A stretch of DNA of 64,000 bases, from contig JANTQA010000008.1 of the NCBI GenBank assembly GCA_027625915.1, forward strand, positions 11,843,001 to 11,907,000, read 5' to 3'. This document shows positions 33,721 through 46,047 of this stretch, one piece after another. Within the stretch, counting starts at the first letter, position 1. Each line of letters starts with the position of its first letter. A program made the position numbers and the translations under genes. The notes below the pieces were generated by a model. It was given only the letters and a program-made list of their open reading frames with translations, did not search any database and was not told the origin of the DNA. Source of the stretch: Anaeramoeba flamelloides. Its lineage: Eukaryota; Metamonada; Anaeramoebidae.

Positions 33721-35840
33721 TATTTACCACCCCAATTATTTTATTTTTATTTTTTATAATATAAATTACTTTTCGGAAGAATTTTTTAAAAAAATTGTTC
33801 AGAAATAATACTAATACTTATTATCAATTTCATTGAGTAATTTTTTTTTTTTTTCAAAATAAATAAATTTATCATTTTTGTTTCCACATATATATATATA
33901 TATGTCTAATTAAAGTAAATTTATTTTAATTTTATTTAGATCAACTTTTATAACTTTTTCTTATTTAATTTCGAACCTAAATTGAAAATTTATTTTTCTC
34001 ATTCGGCATGTGAATTTCATTTCTTTGATGAAATCAATTTAGTTATCACCCAAATTTTAACATATTATTACGAGATTTTACATTTTGATTTTTTTTTTTG
34101 AAAAAAATACAGGATGATTCTTTTTTTGATACCATGAAATTGAATGAATATTTTTTCTTCCAATGATAAGTTTCAAATTATTTCTTTTTTAAATTTGAGT
34201 TTTCATTGAAATCCATCGTTCTCAATATTTAATAATTAATATTTTTTTTGAAATTATTAAAATTAAATTCAATATTTCTGAAAAAAAAAATAAATATTTT
34301 TGGTTTTTCTCATTGATATTTTAGTTTTCATCATCATTTCGCCAAACCTGATATTTATATTTTTATTACTCATCAATGAAATTATTTTACTTGGAATGTA
34401 ATCAAAAGATTTTTTTTTTAATTTTAAAAGAGTATTGGTATCCAATATAGAATTCTTTTTTTTTTTTGTTTCAAGGTAATCAAGAATAAAATAGCTTTTA
34501 GTATTTTATAAAATTCTTCAACGAAGTACCTTTCAAAAGGAGATATTGTTAATACAAAACCAATTACATGTCTATCATTTTCATAATATGATTTCAAATT
34601 TTAATTTTTGAGATTCTAAAAATTCCATGAATGGATACATTTTAGTAACTCTAACAATTGGTATGCATCTTCGTTACCACATATGTATCAGTTCTATCTT
34701 CAAAAGTTTTTTGATCTTAAAAATTTTGAGGTTTATCTCATAACCAGACTTTTTTTTATTAATGTAATTTATCTTTGTTTTATTCTTTTTCTTATTAACC
34801 AAAAATATATTTTATTTTATTTGCTTTCAGTTTTTTTAACAATCGAAAAAAAACTTTTTTTATATATTTAAAATTAAAAAATTTACCCCCCTACCCCCCT
34901 TGTAACAAAATTTATATACCCACAACCAATAAAAGAATATATATATATATATCAATTACCTAGCATCAAAAGAAAAACTTATATGCTAAAATGAATGTTT
35001 TATTTTGCAACTAATTTTTGTTACTTTTTATTGATAATTTTTTTTTTAATATTTTTTATAAGTTGAAAAAAGTGATATTTTAAGATAATATTGTTTTAAA
35101 TATTGTGCCAAGAGCAATTAGAATTTTTTTTTTTTTGTATTTTTTGAATGAATTGACTTTATAAACTGATTTTTTTCTCTATAACAATTAAATCTTTAAA
35201 CTTGGTGTTATTATAATGTTTTGACATTTGAAAAAAGTGAATTTTTAGAAATTTGAAAACTGTTTACTAGTTAAATTGAGGAAAAATATTAGATAACCTT
35301 TTCCTAAAAATAATTAGGAAAAAATTTAATAAAATGTCTTTATGTAAATAGTTAGTTTTAAAAACTATAAAAGGTGAAAAAAAAAAAAGAGATCAGAAAG
35401 AAAAAAAGAGAAATCATAAAGATTAAACAAAAACTCCCAATAAAAAAACCTTAGTGTCCAAACACCAAAATAAATTAAATTAACCTAAAATATCACTATT
35501 GTTTAAAAATTACTGAATTTTTTTTGTAATTTTTTATTCACTTCTCACTGAATCTATTTTTTTCATTATTTTCATTATCATTTTCTTTTTTGTACTAAAA
35601 TTATTCTTTGAATTTTTCTTTTTAACCAGCAAATAATATCTTGGTATGAAATTTTCTTGAATAATCATGGAATTTTTGAAAATACAGTTAAAAATCTTTT
35701 CATAACTTTCATAACAAGAGAACTAGATGTGTAATTTCTATTTACTGATGTTAATTCGAATTATAATCATAATAATACAGATTTTTAAATACATTTTTTT
35801 GTTTTTTTTTTCATAACTTTTTGTTAAATGTATGTAATTT
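33721..35840. other. 2.1-kb gene-free stretch
   Basis: Extremely AT-rich, with short (AT)n runs near 33.89 and 34.94 kb and a C-rich tract near 34.89 kb. No gene or delimited element. Confidence 0.4.
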
Positions 35841-36120
35841 TCATTTACTGTGATAATTTTCTGGTATATACTCAAGATCCATAAAACTTGATGATATATT
35901 TAGTGTATTCAGAAACATTCTATCATATCTGAAATATTATGAAAGTTCTTTGGTGGGAGGGATGTTAAGAGAAAATTGAAAATACTTTTTTTAAATTCAA
36001 ATTAAACCAAAAAACTTCAATAATTTATTAAATATCCGTTATTATGTTTTAAAAGACAAAATCCACTTGTAAGTTTCCTGATCCTTGAGTGTCTACCAGA
36101 AAATTATCAAAGTTAATGAA
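35841..36120. mobile_element. MITE-like element, family G copy 1
   Basis: About 280 bp. The left end TCATTTACTGTGATAATTTT mirrors the right end, which reversed reads TTCATTAACTTTGATAATTT. The next block of the arm ('ACTCAAG..ATC' against 'ACTCAAGGATCAGGAAACTT') also mirrors. The second copy is at 45.77-46.05 kb. The interior is non-coding. Superfamily not assigned. Confidence 0.6.
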
Positions 36121-36162
36121 ATAACCCACTTATAATAAAAAAACATTTAAAAATTTAGAAAC

Positions 36163-36165
<3 letters not shown>

Positions 36166-36201
<36 letters not shown>
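36166..36201. repeat. (AT)n microsatellite
   Basis: About 18 uninterrupted AT units. Shorter tracts occur at 44,900-44,919 and near 56.65 kb. Confidence 0.9.
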
Positions 36202-36203
<2 letters not shown>

Positions 36204-37014
36204 ATTATTCTGATACTTGAGACAATAATATTAGCTTCTTGAATAATTTTTTTAAATTTAATTCGTTTTTTCCAATTATTTCAAATTTCAAAAAACAATA
36301 TAATCTGTTTTTCTTTCTAAGTTTATTTTCACAAAGATCCACTGTTATTTTTTAAAAATAAATAAATTACAAAATTGACCCTTTCTATATTGGAATTCTA
36401 ACTGGATACATTTTTATTCATTTTAAAACAATATTCTTGGATAATAGGTGTTATTTTTTTAAAAATTTTGTTACTTTTTTATTTATACAAACATTAACCA
36501 TGTTACAATATTTCTGTGTTCTATTAACATTGCCAACACCTTAAATAATTTAACATTACTTATTTATTTTTACAATTTTTTAGTTTACCTCATTAATTAT
36601 TTGTTGTTAATTAAAAACAAGTTTTTTTTTATTTTTTTTTGAAATTATCCTTTGACTTTTTAAAATTTTTTTTTGTAAATGTTTCTCTTTTTATAGCCAA
36701 ATTCCTCTACATTTTATGTAGGATTGCTATTTTTTTGAAAAACTTAACAATAATTCTCTTCATATTAAATTATCTGACAATTTTAAAAATATTTATTTAC
36801 TTAATGTAAATTTTGTAAATAGATATTTCTGTAATTAATAATAACTCATCTCCAAACATTTGAATATAGGCTAAATTAAACTTTTTTTTTTTTCAATTAA
36901 AATTGGCTGATAAATCTAAATATCAATAGGGAAAAATTATTTCCTTTATAAACTCCTATTCCTTCTTTTTTATAATATTTTTGTAGCCAAATTTTGATTT
37001 TTTGATTTTTTATA
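36202..37014. other. Intergenic, nothing identified
   Basis: AT-rich, no gene. The minus-strand ORF at 36,897-37,133 runs into the palindromic MITE and is not a gene. Confidence 0.35.
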
Positions 37015-37210
37015 CAGCCAGTTTCACTTTTAAGGCACAAACTACTACGAAATTTAAGGTCCAAAAAAAAATCTCCAATTAAGTCACAAAATTCAGATTC
37101 TAGTAAAATAAATTGTAAAATAAAAAATTCCAAATTTTGTGCCTTAATTGGAGATTTTGATGTTCCTTAAATTTCGTTGAAAGTTTGTGCCTTAAAAGTG
37201 GAACTGACTA
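37015..37210. mobile_element. Palindromic MITE, family A copy 2
   Basis: 196 bp, TA-flanked. Starts CAGCCAGTTTCACTTTTAAG and ends with its reverse complement (CTTAAAAGTGGAACTGACTA). Nearly self-complementary throughout and closely similar to copy 3 at 43.9 kb. Confidence 0.75.
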
Positions 37211-37302
37211 TAAATTTATTGTGGGTGTAACGAACTAATATATGATTAATCGAATCAAACTATTTTTTTTAAATATCTCATGTCACAATTAAAAATTGTT
37301 TA

Positions 37303-37502
37303 CAGTTTGTTTGACTTTTGAAGCACAAATCTTTGAATCAAATTTAAATTCCAAAAAAAAAAGTCAAAATTAAGGAATCAACATTTCGAAATCTAGTTAA
37401 ATAATTGTTTAATAAAAAAATCCAAAAAAAGTAAATTAATTTGTGTTTTTTTTGCATCTTAAATGTTGTTTCAAAAATTATACTGAAAAGTGGTAGAAAA
37501 TG
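37303..37502. mobile_element. Palindromic MITE, family A copy 4 (diverged)
   Basis: About 200 bp after TA, beginning CAGTTTGTTTGACTTTTGAAG and ending near 'AAAAGTGGTAGAAAATG' before TA. The order of internal blocks follows the other copies, but many positions differ, so this is an old insertion. It lies only about 90 bp from copy 2. Confidence 0.45.
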
Positions 37503-39384
37503 TATTTTTATATCTCTTTCTGAGTTTTTCTATTCCAAATAATAAAGCTAGAACGGCCATTAATGTATTTAATTGTTTATTTGTTTATTTATCTGTTTGA
37601 AACGAATTATATAATCTGATACTAAATCCCGAATGTCATCTTTTCCTTTATAAAAAAGTTTTGAAATATCTCACCAAAGTATTAATAAACAATTTTGTTC
37701 ATGATTTATTGGAATAATACACCCCAGACTTTATCCACAAAAAAAAAAAAAAAACTAATTATTTCTTTTATATAATTAATTATTTCTTTGTCTATCTTAT
37801 CATTCCAATCGAAAATATTATTCAAATATTTTTTTAAAATAATAAATGTATTTTTCATTCTTTATTTAATTCCAATTTGTAGAATTCTATTTTTTCAAAA
37901 TATTTATTTGATTTTTTGTTTTTGAGATTTAATTAAATCGAAAACCCTATCTAATGAAAAAAATTCTTTTATCATCAATTAGTTTTCAACCTTCAAATTT
38001 TACAAAATAATATTTCTTTATTAATTTTATTTTGAGTCTTTTGCTAATTTCTTTACAAAAACTGAAATAAGTTTTTTCTCGATTGATATTATTTTGTAAT
38101 TTTATTTAATAATTTTCACTATTTTTGATTAAATTCAAATTCATAATTGATTTGTTTTATTAATTTATACCATTTTTAAATTTTATTTATAAATTTTAGA
38201 AATTATTTTACTACCCATAAATAAATTTTGGATAAGATTAAATAATTCTTCATTTTCTTTAGAATTTTTATTCACTACTTTTTCATTTTGGAAAAAATTT
38301 CTTTTTAATAATTTTTTCAAATTATTTATATTTAAAATCAAAGAATTCAATTCAATTTTATCTAAAATAAATAACGACTTTTATTGATAAACCTTTTTAT
38401 TAATTTTCAATTTGGAACTTTTAAAATTTTCATTTCTTCTTATATAAAGAAAAAGAAATACACTTTTTAATTGTGATCCTTGTTAAAAAATTGAATCATT
38501 TCAGGTTCAATACTACTGATAAATTCCAATAAATATCTGAACATTTTTACTTCATTTTCTATTTTTATAAATTTTTTTTAATCATTTTACACAAGCCCTG
38601 TAGAAAGTATTTTATTCTTTTAAATGTTAAAAAACTTTGAAAAATTGGTTGGGATTCAAAAAGTTCTTTCTCTTGGGTTGTTTTAAAAGTTTAGTTATGA
38701 GATTACAAAATGGGAAATTGAAGGAAAAATTGTACTAAATTTATTTGAATTTATCAGTAATTATAAAAATTAGGGTAGTATATTTAAACAACCTAAAGCG
38801 AGTATAATTAACCTCCAAGAACAATCTAGTTGAAATTATTTATAAATCAATTAAGATATTAACCCCTTTGAAATATTTTTTGCAAATTTTGAAAGACGGA
38901 AAAAAGTAAAAAATTATCAATAATAATTATTTTCTAATTCAAGATTTAATAAGAAAATAATGACAAACAGCCCAACTAAGATTTATTTAAAACTGAAATC
39001 CTGTCTTTCAGAGTTTATATATCAAGCTTTTAAATTTTTGTATTTATTTTTTGACTAAATCCAAATTATAATAAGCAGCGTATAAACAAAAAAAGAAAAT
39101 GTTCTGTGCCTTTAGGATTGAAAAAATACCTTTAACAGCCAAAACCATACCAAGAAAACGAGATCAAGGGTGTATTTAAACTTTTTCAATAATCTTTTCA
39201 AGTCAGTTTTGACAAATTGAATTCCAAGAATTTCTTTTGCATCAAAAGTTGTCCTGACAGATCTCAGTTAAATACTAACAAACTAAAAAATGAAAAAATG
39301 ATCATTTTTTGAAATTTCCCTTTATTATTTTAGAATAATTTTTCCCCAGCCTTACTTTTTATCATATCTTTTTATTATTGTTGG
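37503..39384. other. Upstream region of the TTBK-like kinase
   Basis: Mostly AT-rich and gene-free. An island of higher G+C at about 39,090-39,270 reads coding-like on both strands. On plus there is a 26-codon ATG-led ORF from 39,099 with 'KIPLTAKTIPRKRDQG'; on minus, a stretch with 'FDAKEILGIQFVKTDLKR'. Neither could be tied to a gene, and it may be part of the promoter or 5' UTR of the kinase. Confidence 0.35.
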
Positions 39385-42300
39385 ATGGAGAAAGGTTTTG
39401 TACTTAGAGAAAGATGGAAGTTGTTAAATAAAATTGGTCAAGGGGGTTTTGGTATTAGATTTTTTTCTTTGGGATCCTTTTTTTTCTTCATAATTCAAAT
39501 TTTTTTTTTAACATTTGGGGATTTATGAAAAAATTTTTTTTTATTTCAAATTTTGATACCTTCTTCGTTTTTCAAAAAAGGTGAAATCTTTCGCGCCCTC
39601 GATCTAGAAACAGAAGAAAAAGTGGCTATTAAATTAGAAAAAGTTGACGCTAATAAAAGAGCGCTTCGGCTCGAGGTTGCTGTTTTACAGAAAATGCAAT
39701 GTATGTGATTTGTTCAACCAAAACAAAAAAAAAAAAAACAAACCAAACAAAAACAAAAACAAAACAAAATAAATCAAACCAAACCAAACCATACCAACCA
39801 TACCATACCATCCCAAAATCAGTGTTTTCATTTCTGGATTGAATTCCAAGTCTTTTGTTTGTTTCTCTCTTTTTTCTGCGGGATCTGAAAATAAATCAAA
39901 AAGAAAATCTGACAAAATAAAAAGCTTTTATAATTGAAATAAAGAAAGGTCTTTGGAAAATTTTTAAAAACTACCTTAACAACAAAATATTTGTTCAACC
40001 TCACTTAGAGAACAAACAAAGAAACCTTTTCTTTCTTTTACACATCAGCCTATTCAATGATAACAAAATTATTGTTTTTTTTTTCGAAAGACGATCTTCT
40101 CATAATAGCTCTTTTTGTTTTGATACACCATTTCCCTACATAGCTTCCAGGTTTTCTGCAAAATTTATACATTGCGGAAGAACAAGCGATTACAATTATG
40201 TTGTTATGGAATTGCTTGGGAGAAATATTGCCGAACTTCGAAAATTACAACCTGAAAACAAATTTACTCTGGCAACAACCGTCAGGCTTTCTCAAGAAGT
40301 ATTTCTTGGCTTTTTTTGTTTTTTATTTTTTTTTCCTTGTTGCTTGGTGACTTTTCAATCAAAATTGGAACTTTAAATTTTTGAAAACTTCTTTATTTAA
40401 AAACATACTTTTTTGGAAATTTTTTTTTATGCACAGCGGGCTTTTTTGTCCTAAATTTAGTTTATTTTTTTTAATTAATTGCTTATCACAAACACTCACC
40501 CAAAAATAAAATATTTTTTCAATTCAAAGATGATTTCAGGAATAGAAGACGTTCACGAAACTGGGTACCTCCATCGAGATATCAAGCCTGTAATTGTTTA
40601 ATTTTTTCTTTTTTTATTACATTATGTACAAAAGATTTGCTTCCTTTGTAATACCAATTGTGATCTTCAAAAAACTCTTTTCCCTTCATTATTTAATAAA
40701 TTAATTTGATACATTCACTTTTCTCAGTCAAATTTTACTTTACGAAGACATAAAAAATCAAAAAACAAAAACGAAAACCAATCTTCACATTGTTGTATTA
40801 TCGACTTTGGGCTTGCGAGGAGGTATCGTTATTCAAATGGAAAAATTAGACCAGTAAGTATTTTTTTAATTTTATTTTTCATCTTTGGAATCTTTTTTTA
40901 CATATATCAATACCTGGCCCAAACCACTTACCTTTTTCATAGAAATAAAAGACCCACAATTACTACTGGTGTTTGAATAACCAATGGGAAATAATTGTCA
41001 CTTCAGCGTTCCTTTTTTTTTTTTTTTTATAAATACAAATAAATTTTCAAAGTAAATAGACTTGTAATTTGTTATCTCTATTAATTTGTTGGGTCCTTTT
41101 TTATTTGTGTACTGTTTTATTTTGGATGAATTAAGAATCCTAAATGAAAACCCAATTTAAGAATGGATAAACAGATAACCAGCTGAAAATTTATCTCATT
41201 TAAATTTAAATTTCCAGTATTGAGTAATATTCAAAAATTGAAATTATAAATATTCAACAACCCAACCTCTTCTTATTTCAAACGAATTTCTCTTGTTTAA
41301 CCAATTTGAAATTTCTACACTGGTTTACCAAAAGTAAATTAGTGCTTTTTTACAATGCTTTATTTAATAATACTGTTAAATTCCAATTTAAAAAAAATTG
41401 AATTTTATCTCAAAGCCAAACTAACAAAGATCCAAATTAATGAAACATAATTTTTTTTAAACTATAGACCTATTTCAATTAACCAAAGTCTACCAAGATT
41501 ATTTCTTAAAATGCTAAATCAACTAATCGAGCCATGTTGGGAATTTATTCATAAAGCACAGTTTGGCTTTCGAAAAAAATTTGATACCCGTGTTGCGGTA
41601 TTAAACTTTTTAAATATATACAATCAGATAAAAACTAATAAGGAAAATAAAAATGATAAAACTTATATTATAATGATTGATATAGCAAAATGCTTTGACT
41701 CAATCAGTTTTAAAATAATTAGGAAAACAATAAAAAAGTTTATTATTCAATAAAATTATTCAAAAATTTTTAGTAAAATATTATCAATGAGAAGGACTTG
41801 GTATATTCCAAGGTGATCCCTTATCACCTATTATATTTGCTCTTATTTCACATTTTCTATTATTAAAAATAATACCATTAACAAATCATTGTCAAATGTT
41901 TGCAGATGATTTAATTTTAATCATAAAAGGGAATATGAATCAGATAAATGAAAAATTAAATGCTATATATCAAGTAATTGTCCAATTTGGATTAAAACCT
42001 AACGAAAACAAAACAGAAACTACTCAAGATTTATCAAAGATTAAATATTTGGGAATTTATTTGGAAAAAATTTCACATTTAGTCTATAATCTGAAAAAGG
42101 CAAAAGAAACTTATAACAGTTCTAAACAATTATTCAATAATAATTTACTAACAAATAATTTAAAAATTAGATTATTTAAATCTTTTATATTAAGTCAATT
42201 AACATATGTATTAGAAATATTTTAATTATAAAATAGCAACCCTAAACTATTTAAACTCTTGGATTTATACATGTATTACTGAAATCTGCAAAATAAACAG

Positions 42301-45300
42301 AAACACACCAGTTCTTATTTATAAAACAGAATTTAAATTCGAAAATTTGGTAATATCAATCAATAAAAAGAAATTCAAATTCAAAAACAAATTAAAAAAT
42401 GTATCTCTACCCTATCTGGAAAAATTAATAAAATTTAATCAAAGAATAAACAATAAAATTAATTGGGAGTCGGAGAGTTTAATCCTTCTTAAAAAAGAAA
42501 TTTATAATTATAATTATAATGAGTTGTTGAATTCTACCAGTTGGAAGTGTCGTTAGGTTTTCCAAAATTCAAAAGAATTGAGTTAAATCAAAGATTTTAC
42601 TCTATTCTTTTGAATTATGGAAAACCTACGGAACTTGACGACACTCCACAAAAATATTTCACAATAATTAAAAACCAAAAAAATTTATTTATTAATCAAA
42701 GATATTTAAGTTATCCATCAAGTTCAACAATTCTAAAATTCAGAACATTTACTAACTGCTTAAAGAGATATTATTATGTAATCAATAAAAATTCAAATAA
42801 ATTTTGTCCTTTATGTTTAAAATATGAACATAATGAAATTATAGAAAATATTGATAACTTTTTATGGGTCTGTCCTTCCTATGAAAAAGATAGATTAATT
42901 TTTCTGAAAAGATTAAAAGAATTAAATTTTAATGAAATAATTTTAAATTATGATAGCTTAAAATTATTTTTGTTAATTAATAATCGTAAAATCTATGATT
43001 TTACGCTTAAATTTCTGAAAGGGGATTTAAGTAAAAGGGCACTTAGGGTGTAATTTACACTTCCTCCTCAATAAAAAATGAAACATAATTTTTCGTTAAG
43101 AATTGATTTATTCAGACATCTTTTTATAATTTTGACTCATTGCCGAGAAACAAGATTTTTAAAAAAGAAGATATAAATTCAAAAAGAAATCAAGAATTAT
43201 ATGGAATCGAACACATATCAAAAAATTTAAAATTTTCATAAAAAAACTATCAAAATATTAATTAGGAAATAGAAAACTCCAAATTATTAAATATAAATCT
43301 AAATCCAATTTAAACAAAACTCAATAATAAATATTTGTGGGTCGAACGACCAGGAACATTTCAAAATTATTAGGTATAATAATAATATCAATAAAAATTC
43401 ATGATATATAGTATCATCAAGTGCCATTAACTTTTTTTTTTAATTTGAGAAATAAAAAAAACCCGATGGCGGTTTTCTTGAGGTTTCCTGTTTTATATGT
43501 AACATCTATTGACTTTAAAATTAACAGAAAACCCAAGAAAACCTAATGGCGCTTTTCCAGAATTTAACAAAATTTAGTAAAATCATATACAAATAATTGA
43601 TGTTATCTTAACATTTGATCGATCTATAATTTTTGGTGGACTTTCAACAAATTAACCATATAATTTTTTTTTTAGAAAACTAAATTAAGATTCAAATACT
43701 TCTGATGACTGTATTTATTTTAGATACTCTTTGAATTAGAAGTCTCAAATTTAGTCACTTCAAAATTCCCTCTTTAACAGATTAGATGAAGTTTACTCGA
43801 TCACTTAACAATAAATCCAATACAATTTTTTGTTCTACTCGTCTCCAAAATTGGTAATCTCGATTCTTATATTTTGTTTGGCAATTATTTATTTTTTCTT
43901 TTATGGTTGTTGCAAATGATACAGTCAGTTTCACTTTTAAGACACAAACTTTCAACGAAATTTAAGGCACAATAAAAATCTCAAATTAAGGCACAAAATT
44001 CAAATTCTAGTAAAAATAAATTGTAAAAAATGAAATTCCAAATTTTGTGCCTTAATTTGAGATTTTTTTGTGCCTTAAATTTCGTTGAAAGTTTGTGCCT
44101 TAAAAGTGAAACTGACTGTAAATAATTTTTAAAATTTTAATTTTTGAATAGTTCTAATTGAGTATTTCCTCTAGAATTGATTATATAAGATTTTTTTTTC
44201 AAAATCGGATTTTGGTGTGTTAAAAATTTTGAATTGGAGTTTATTATTAGAACACAAAAAAATACTTAATTCTAAATAATTTTTAAAAGAGAACTTGGAA
44301 AATGCCATTTTAATTAAAAAAAAAAAAAAAAAAAAGGACAAAGAAGTATGGGGTAACTGTTTTTATACACCAAGTGATGCTTTAACTTTACAAACATATT
44401 TTTTAAAAATTATTTTTAATTATTGTATAGCAAACCATAATAAAATGCACTAAAAAACTTTCAGCATTTCTGTAAAATTAATTAAACCCTATTATTATTA
44501 TTATTAATTAATTAAACACAATTAACAAAACAACCTTATTTTTTATTTAACACAAATGAGATATTCACGAGAAAATATTTTGTGTAAAAAATACAAAATC
44601 ACAAGAAGAAAAAAAAAAAAATGATTTGAATAAAGAATTATAAAATTCAAAAAATTTCTATTAAATAAATGAATAGAAACTTGATCATTATTTTAGCAAC
44701 AAGATACCTTTATAAAACTATCCATTCTTAAACCAATTCAAACATTTTTATTTTTAAAAAATACAAAGAAAAAATTTACAATAAATTTATATAACAAAAA
44801 AATAAAGTATATTCTTATTTAAGATTGATATAAGGAGTGGTCTTTTAAAATATTGTGAATATAAGAGAAATTAGAGAATACCAATTTTATAAACTATTCT
44901 ATATATATATATATATATAATCTATTTCTTTTATATTTTTAAATTATTTATTTAATATTTTTAAATTATAGCCCCGGGAAGAAGTTGGGTTTCGAGGAAC
45001 TGCAAGATACGCATCAATAAATTCACATGATGGGAAAGAATTAAGCAGAAGAGATGATCTTTGGTCTTTATTTTATTTAATGGTAGAGTTTTTAAGAGGT
45101 GGATTACCTTGGCAAAGATTAAAAGATAAAGATCAAATTTCTGAAGTGAAAAAAATGTATACAAACCCAGATATTTGCTCAGACTTTCCTGAACAATTCA
45201 CAAAATTTTATCAACACCTTGATAGTTTAGAATATGAAGATAAACCAAATTATGATTATCTTCGAAAATTACTCAATGATATTTGCATTGATCGTGGGTT

Positions 45301-45601
45301 TGATGAAAATACAAAATATGATTGGGAAATTTATGAAGAAAGCCAAAAAATTTTAAAAACTTCGCTAAGTTCTTTTAAAGTGTTTGAATTTTTCTTTTTT
45401 TCATTTCCTTTCTCTCTTTTTTTTATTTCAATTTTCATTTTTAATTTTTTTTCTTTTTTTCTTGTTATTACATTTTAGAAGTATATTTTGAACAAACTAA
45501 CATCAAAAATTATAAAACCACCATTTATTTTTTCCGAAATTATCAATATTTTTTTTAAAAAAGAATTTAAAGAAAAAACTCCCAAAACAGCTTATATATA
45601 A
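39385..45601 (+). CDS. Tau-tubulin-kinase/CK1-type protein kinase
   Basis: Seven exons: 39385-39451, 39581-39700, 40144-40298, 40530-40589, 40728-40853, 44972-45379 and 45479-45601. All join at GT-AG sites with consistent phase and give 352 residues. The glycine loop GQGGFG (18-23) and Lys40 in VAIK are intact. 'YLHRDIKPSNF' carries catalytic Asp131 and DFG has Asp160. 'GFRGTARYASINSH' and 'RRDDLWSLFYLMVEF' are CK1-superfamily signatures, with RGT.RYAS replacing APE. The opening 'RWKLLNKIGQGGFG' and 'DYNYVVMELLGRN' match TTBK more than classical CK1. TTBKs phosphorylate tubulin-associated proteins and act at the ciliary base in animals (family knowledge). Intron 5 is 4.1 kb and holds a LINE and a palindromic MITE; the other introns are 99-443 bp. 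Unlike animal TTBKs, there is only a 40-60 residue tail after the kinase domain. Confidence 0.92.
41330..43080 (+). mobile_element. Degraded LINE (non-LTR retrotransposon) in an intron
   Basis: Reverse transcriptase motifs appear in order across several frames. These are 'YRPISIN' near 41.47 kb, 'FGFRKKFDTR', 'IDIAKCFDSI', 'FQGDPLSPIIFA' near 41.80 kb, the catalytic 'FADDLILI' near 41.90 kb, 'GLKPNENKTE' and 'KYLGIYL'. After a thumb region comes a Cys-rich knuckle (CPLC, then WVCPSY) near 42.81-42.88 kb, and the last frame stops at 43,053. The frame changes at least three times and carries stops, so it is dead. No endonuclease was found, so the copy is 5' truncated. The left edge is approximate. 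It lies in the same orientation as the host kinase gene. A related fragment is at 7.10-7.49 kb. Confidence 0.85.
42546..42645. repeat. 100-bp hairpin inside the LINE
   Basis: The left arm begins AGTGTCGTTAGGTTTTCC and the right arm ends GGAACTTGACGACACT. The inner parts pair too: 'ATTCAAAAGAAT' with 'ATTCTTTTGAAT', and 'GATTTTACTC' with 'GAGTTAAATC'-type complement. A related hairpin exists at 6,775-6,912. The reading frame of the LINE differs on its two sides, so it may be an insertion of a mini-foldback element into the LINE. Confidence 0.6.
43922..44118. mobile_element. Palindromic MITE, family A copy 3
   Basis: 197 bp between TA dinucleotides. Starts CAGTCAGTTTCACTTTTAAG and ends with the exact reverse complement of that sequence. 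Internal blocks 'TTCAACGAAATTTAAGGCAC' are also mirrored. The least diverged copy of the family, so probably the youngest. It lies in intron 5 of the TTBK-like kinase, 0.85 kb after the LINE. Confidence 0.8.
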
Positions 45602-45770
45602 TTAAATAATTAATACACACCAAATAATTAAAAATCAAATTCCATTTTAATTAAAAACTTAAAAAATTCAAAATTAGTTAACAATTTTTAAAACTATCCA
45701 TTAACCAGATCACATGTGCAAAAATTATTTCAAAATTTTTCACCTTTTTTTGATAAAAGTGTGATTTTTT

Positions 45771-46047
45771 TCATTAAATGTGATACTTTTCTGGTTGGAA
45801 TCCCAAGGGTCAGGAAACTTGGCAGTATTTTTGATGTTTTTAATGACAACAAATTCCATTTAATAAACTATTGAAGATGTTTGGGCTTGTTTGAATTTGG
45901 AAAAAGTATTTTTGATTTTCCCTTGATTTTTCTACTCCAAACCATTTCCTTTCTTTTTCAAATACAATAGAATGTTACTATATCCATCAAATATATTGTC
46001 AAGTTCCCTGACCCTTGAGCACATACTGAAAAAGTATCATCGTTAAG
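45771..46047. mobile_element. MITE-like element, family G copy 2
   Basis: About 277 bp. The left arm TGATACTTTTCTGGTTGG..CAAGGGTCAGGAAACTTG mirrors the right arm (CAAGTTCCCTGACCCTTGAG..AAAAGTATCA). It belongs to the same family as 35.84-36.12 kb and abuts the family B copy that follows. It starts about 170 bases after the TTBK-like kinase stop codon. Confidence 0.6.

Noticed and set aside
33525-44118. Regularly spaced palindromes as a CRISPR array
   Set aside because: Spacing is kilobases, copies are 196 bp and TA-flanked; they are MITEs.
45380-45478. ORF continuation after TTBK exon 6
   Set aside because: Phe-rich translation of a T-rich intron. A clean GT-AG pair leads to exon 7 at 45,479.
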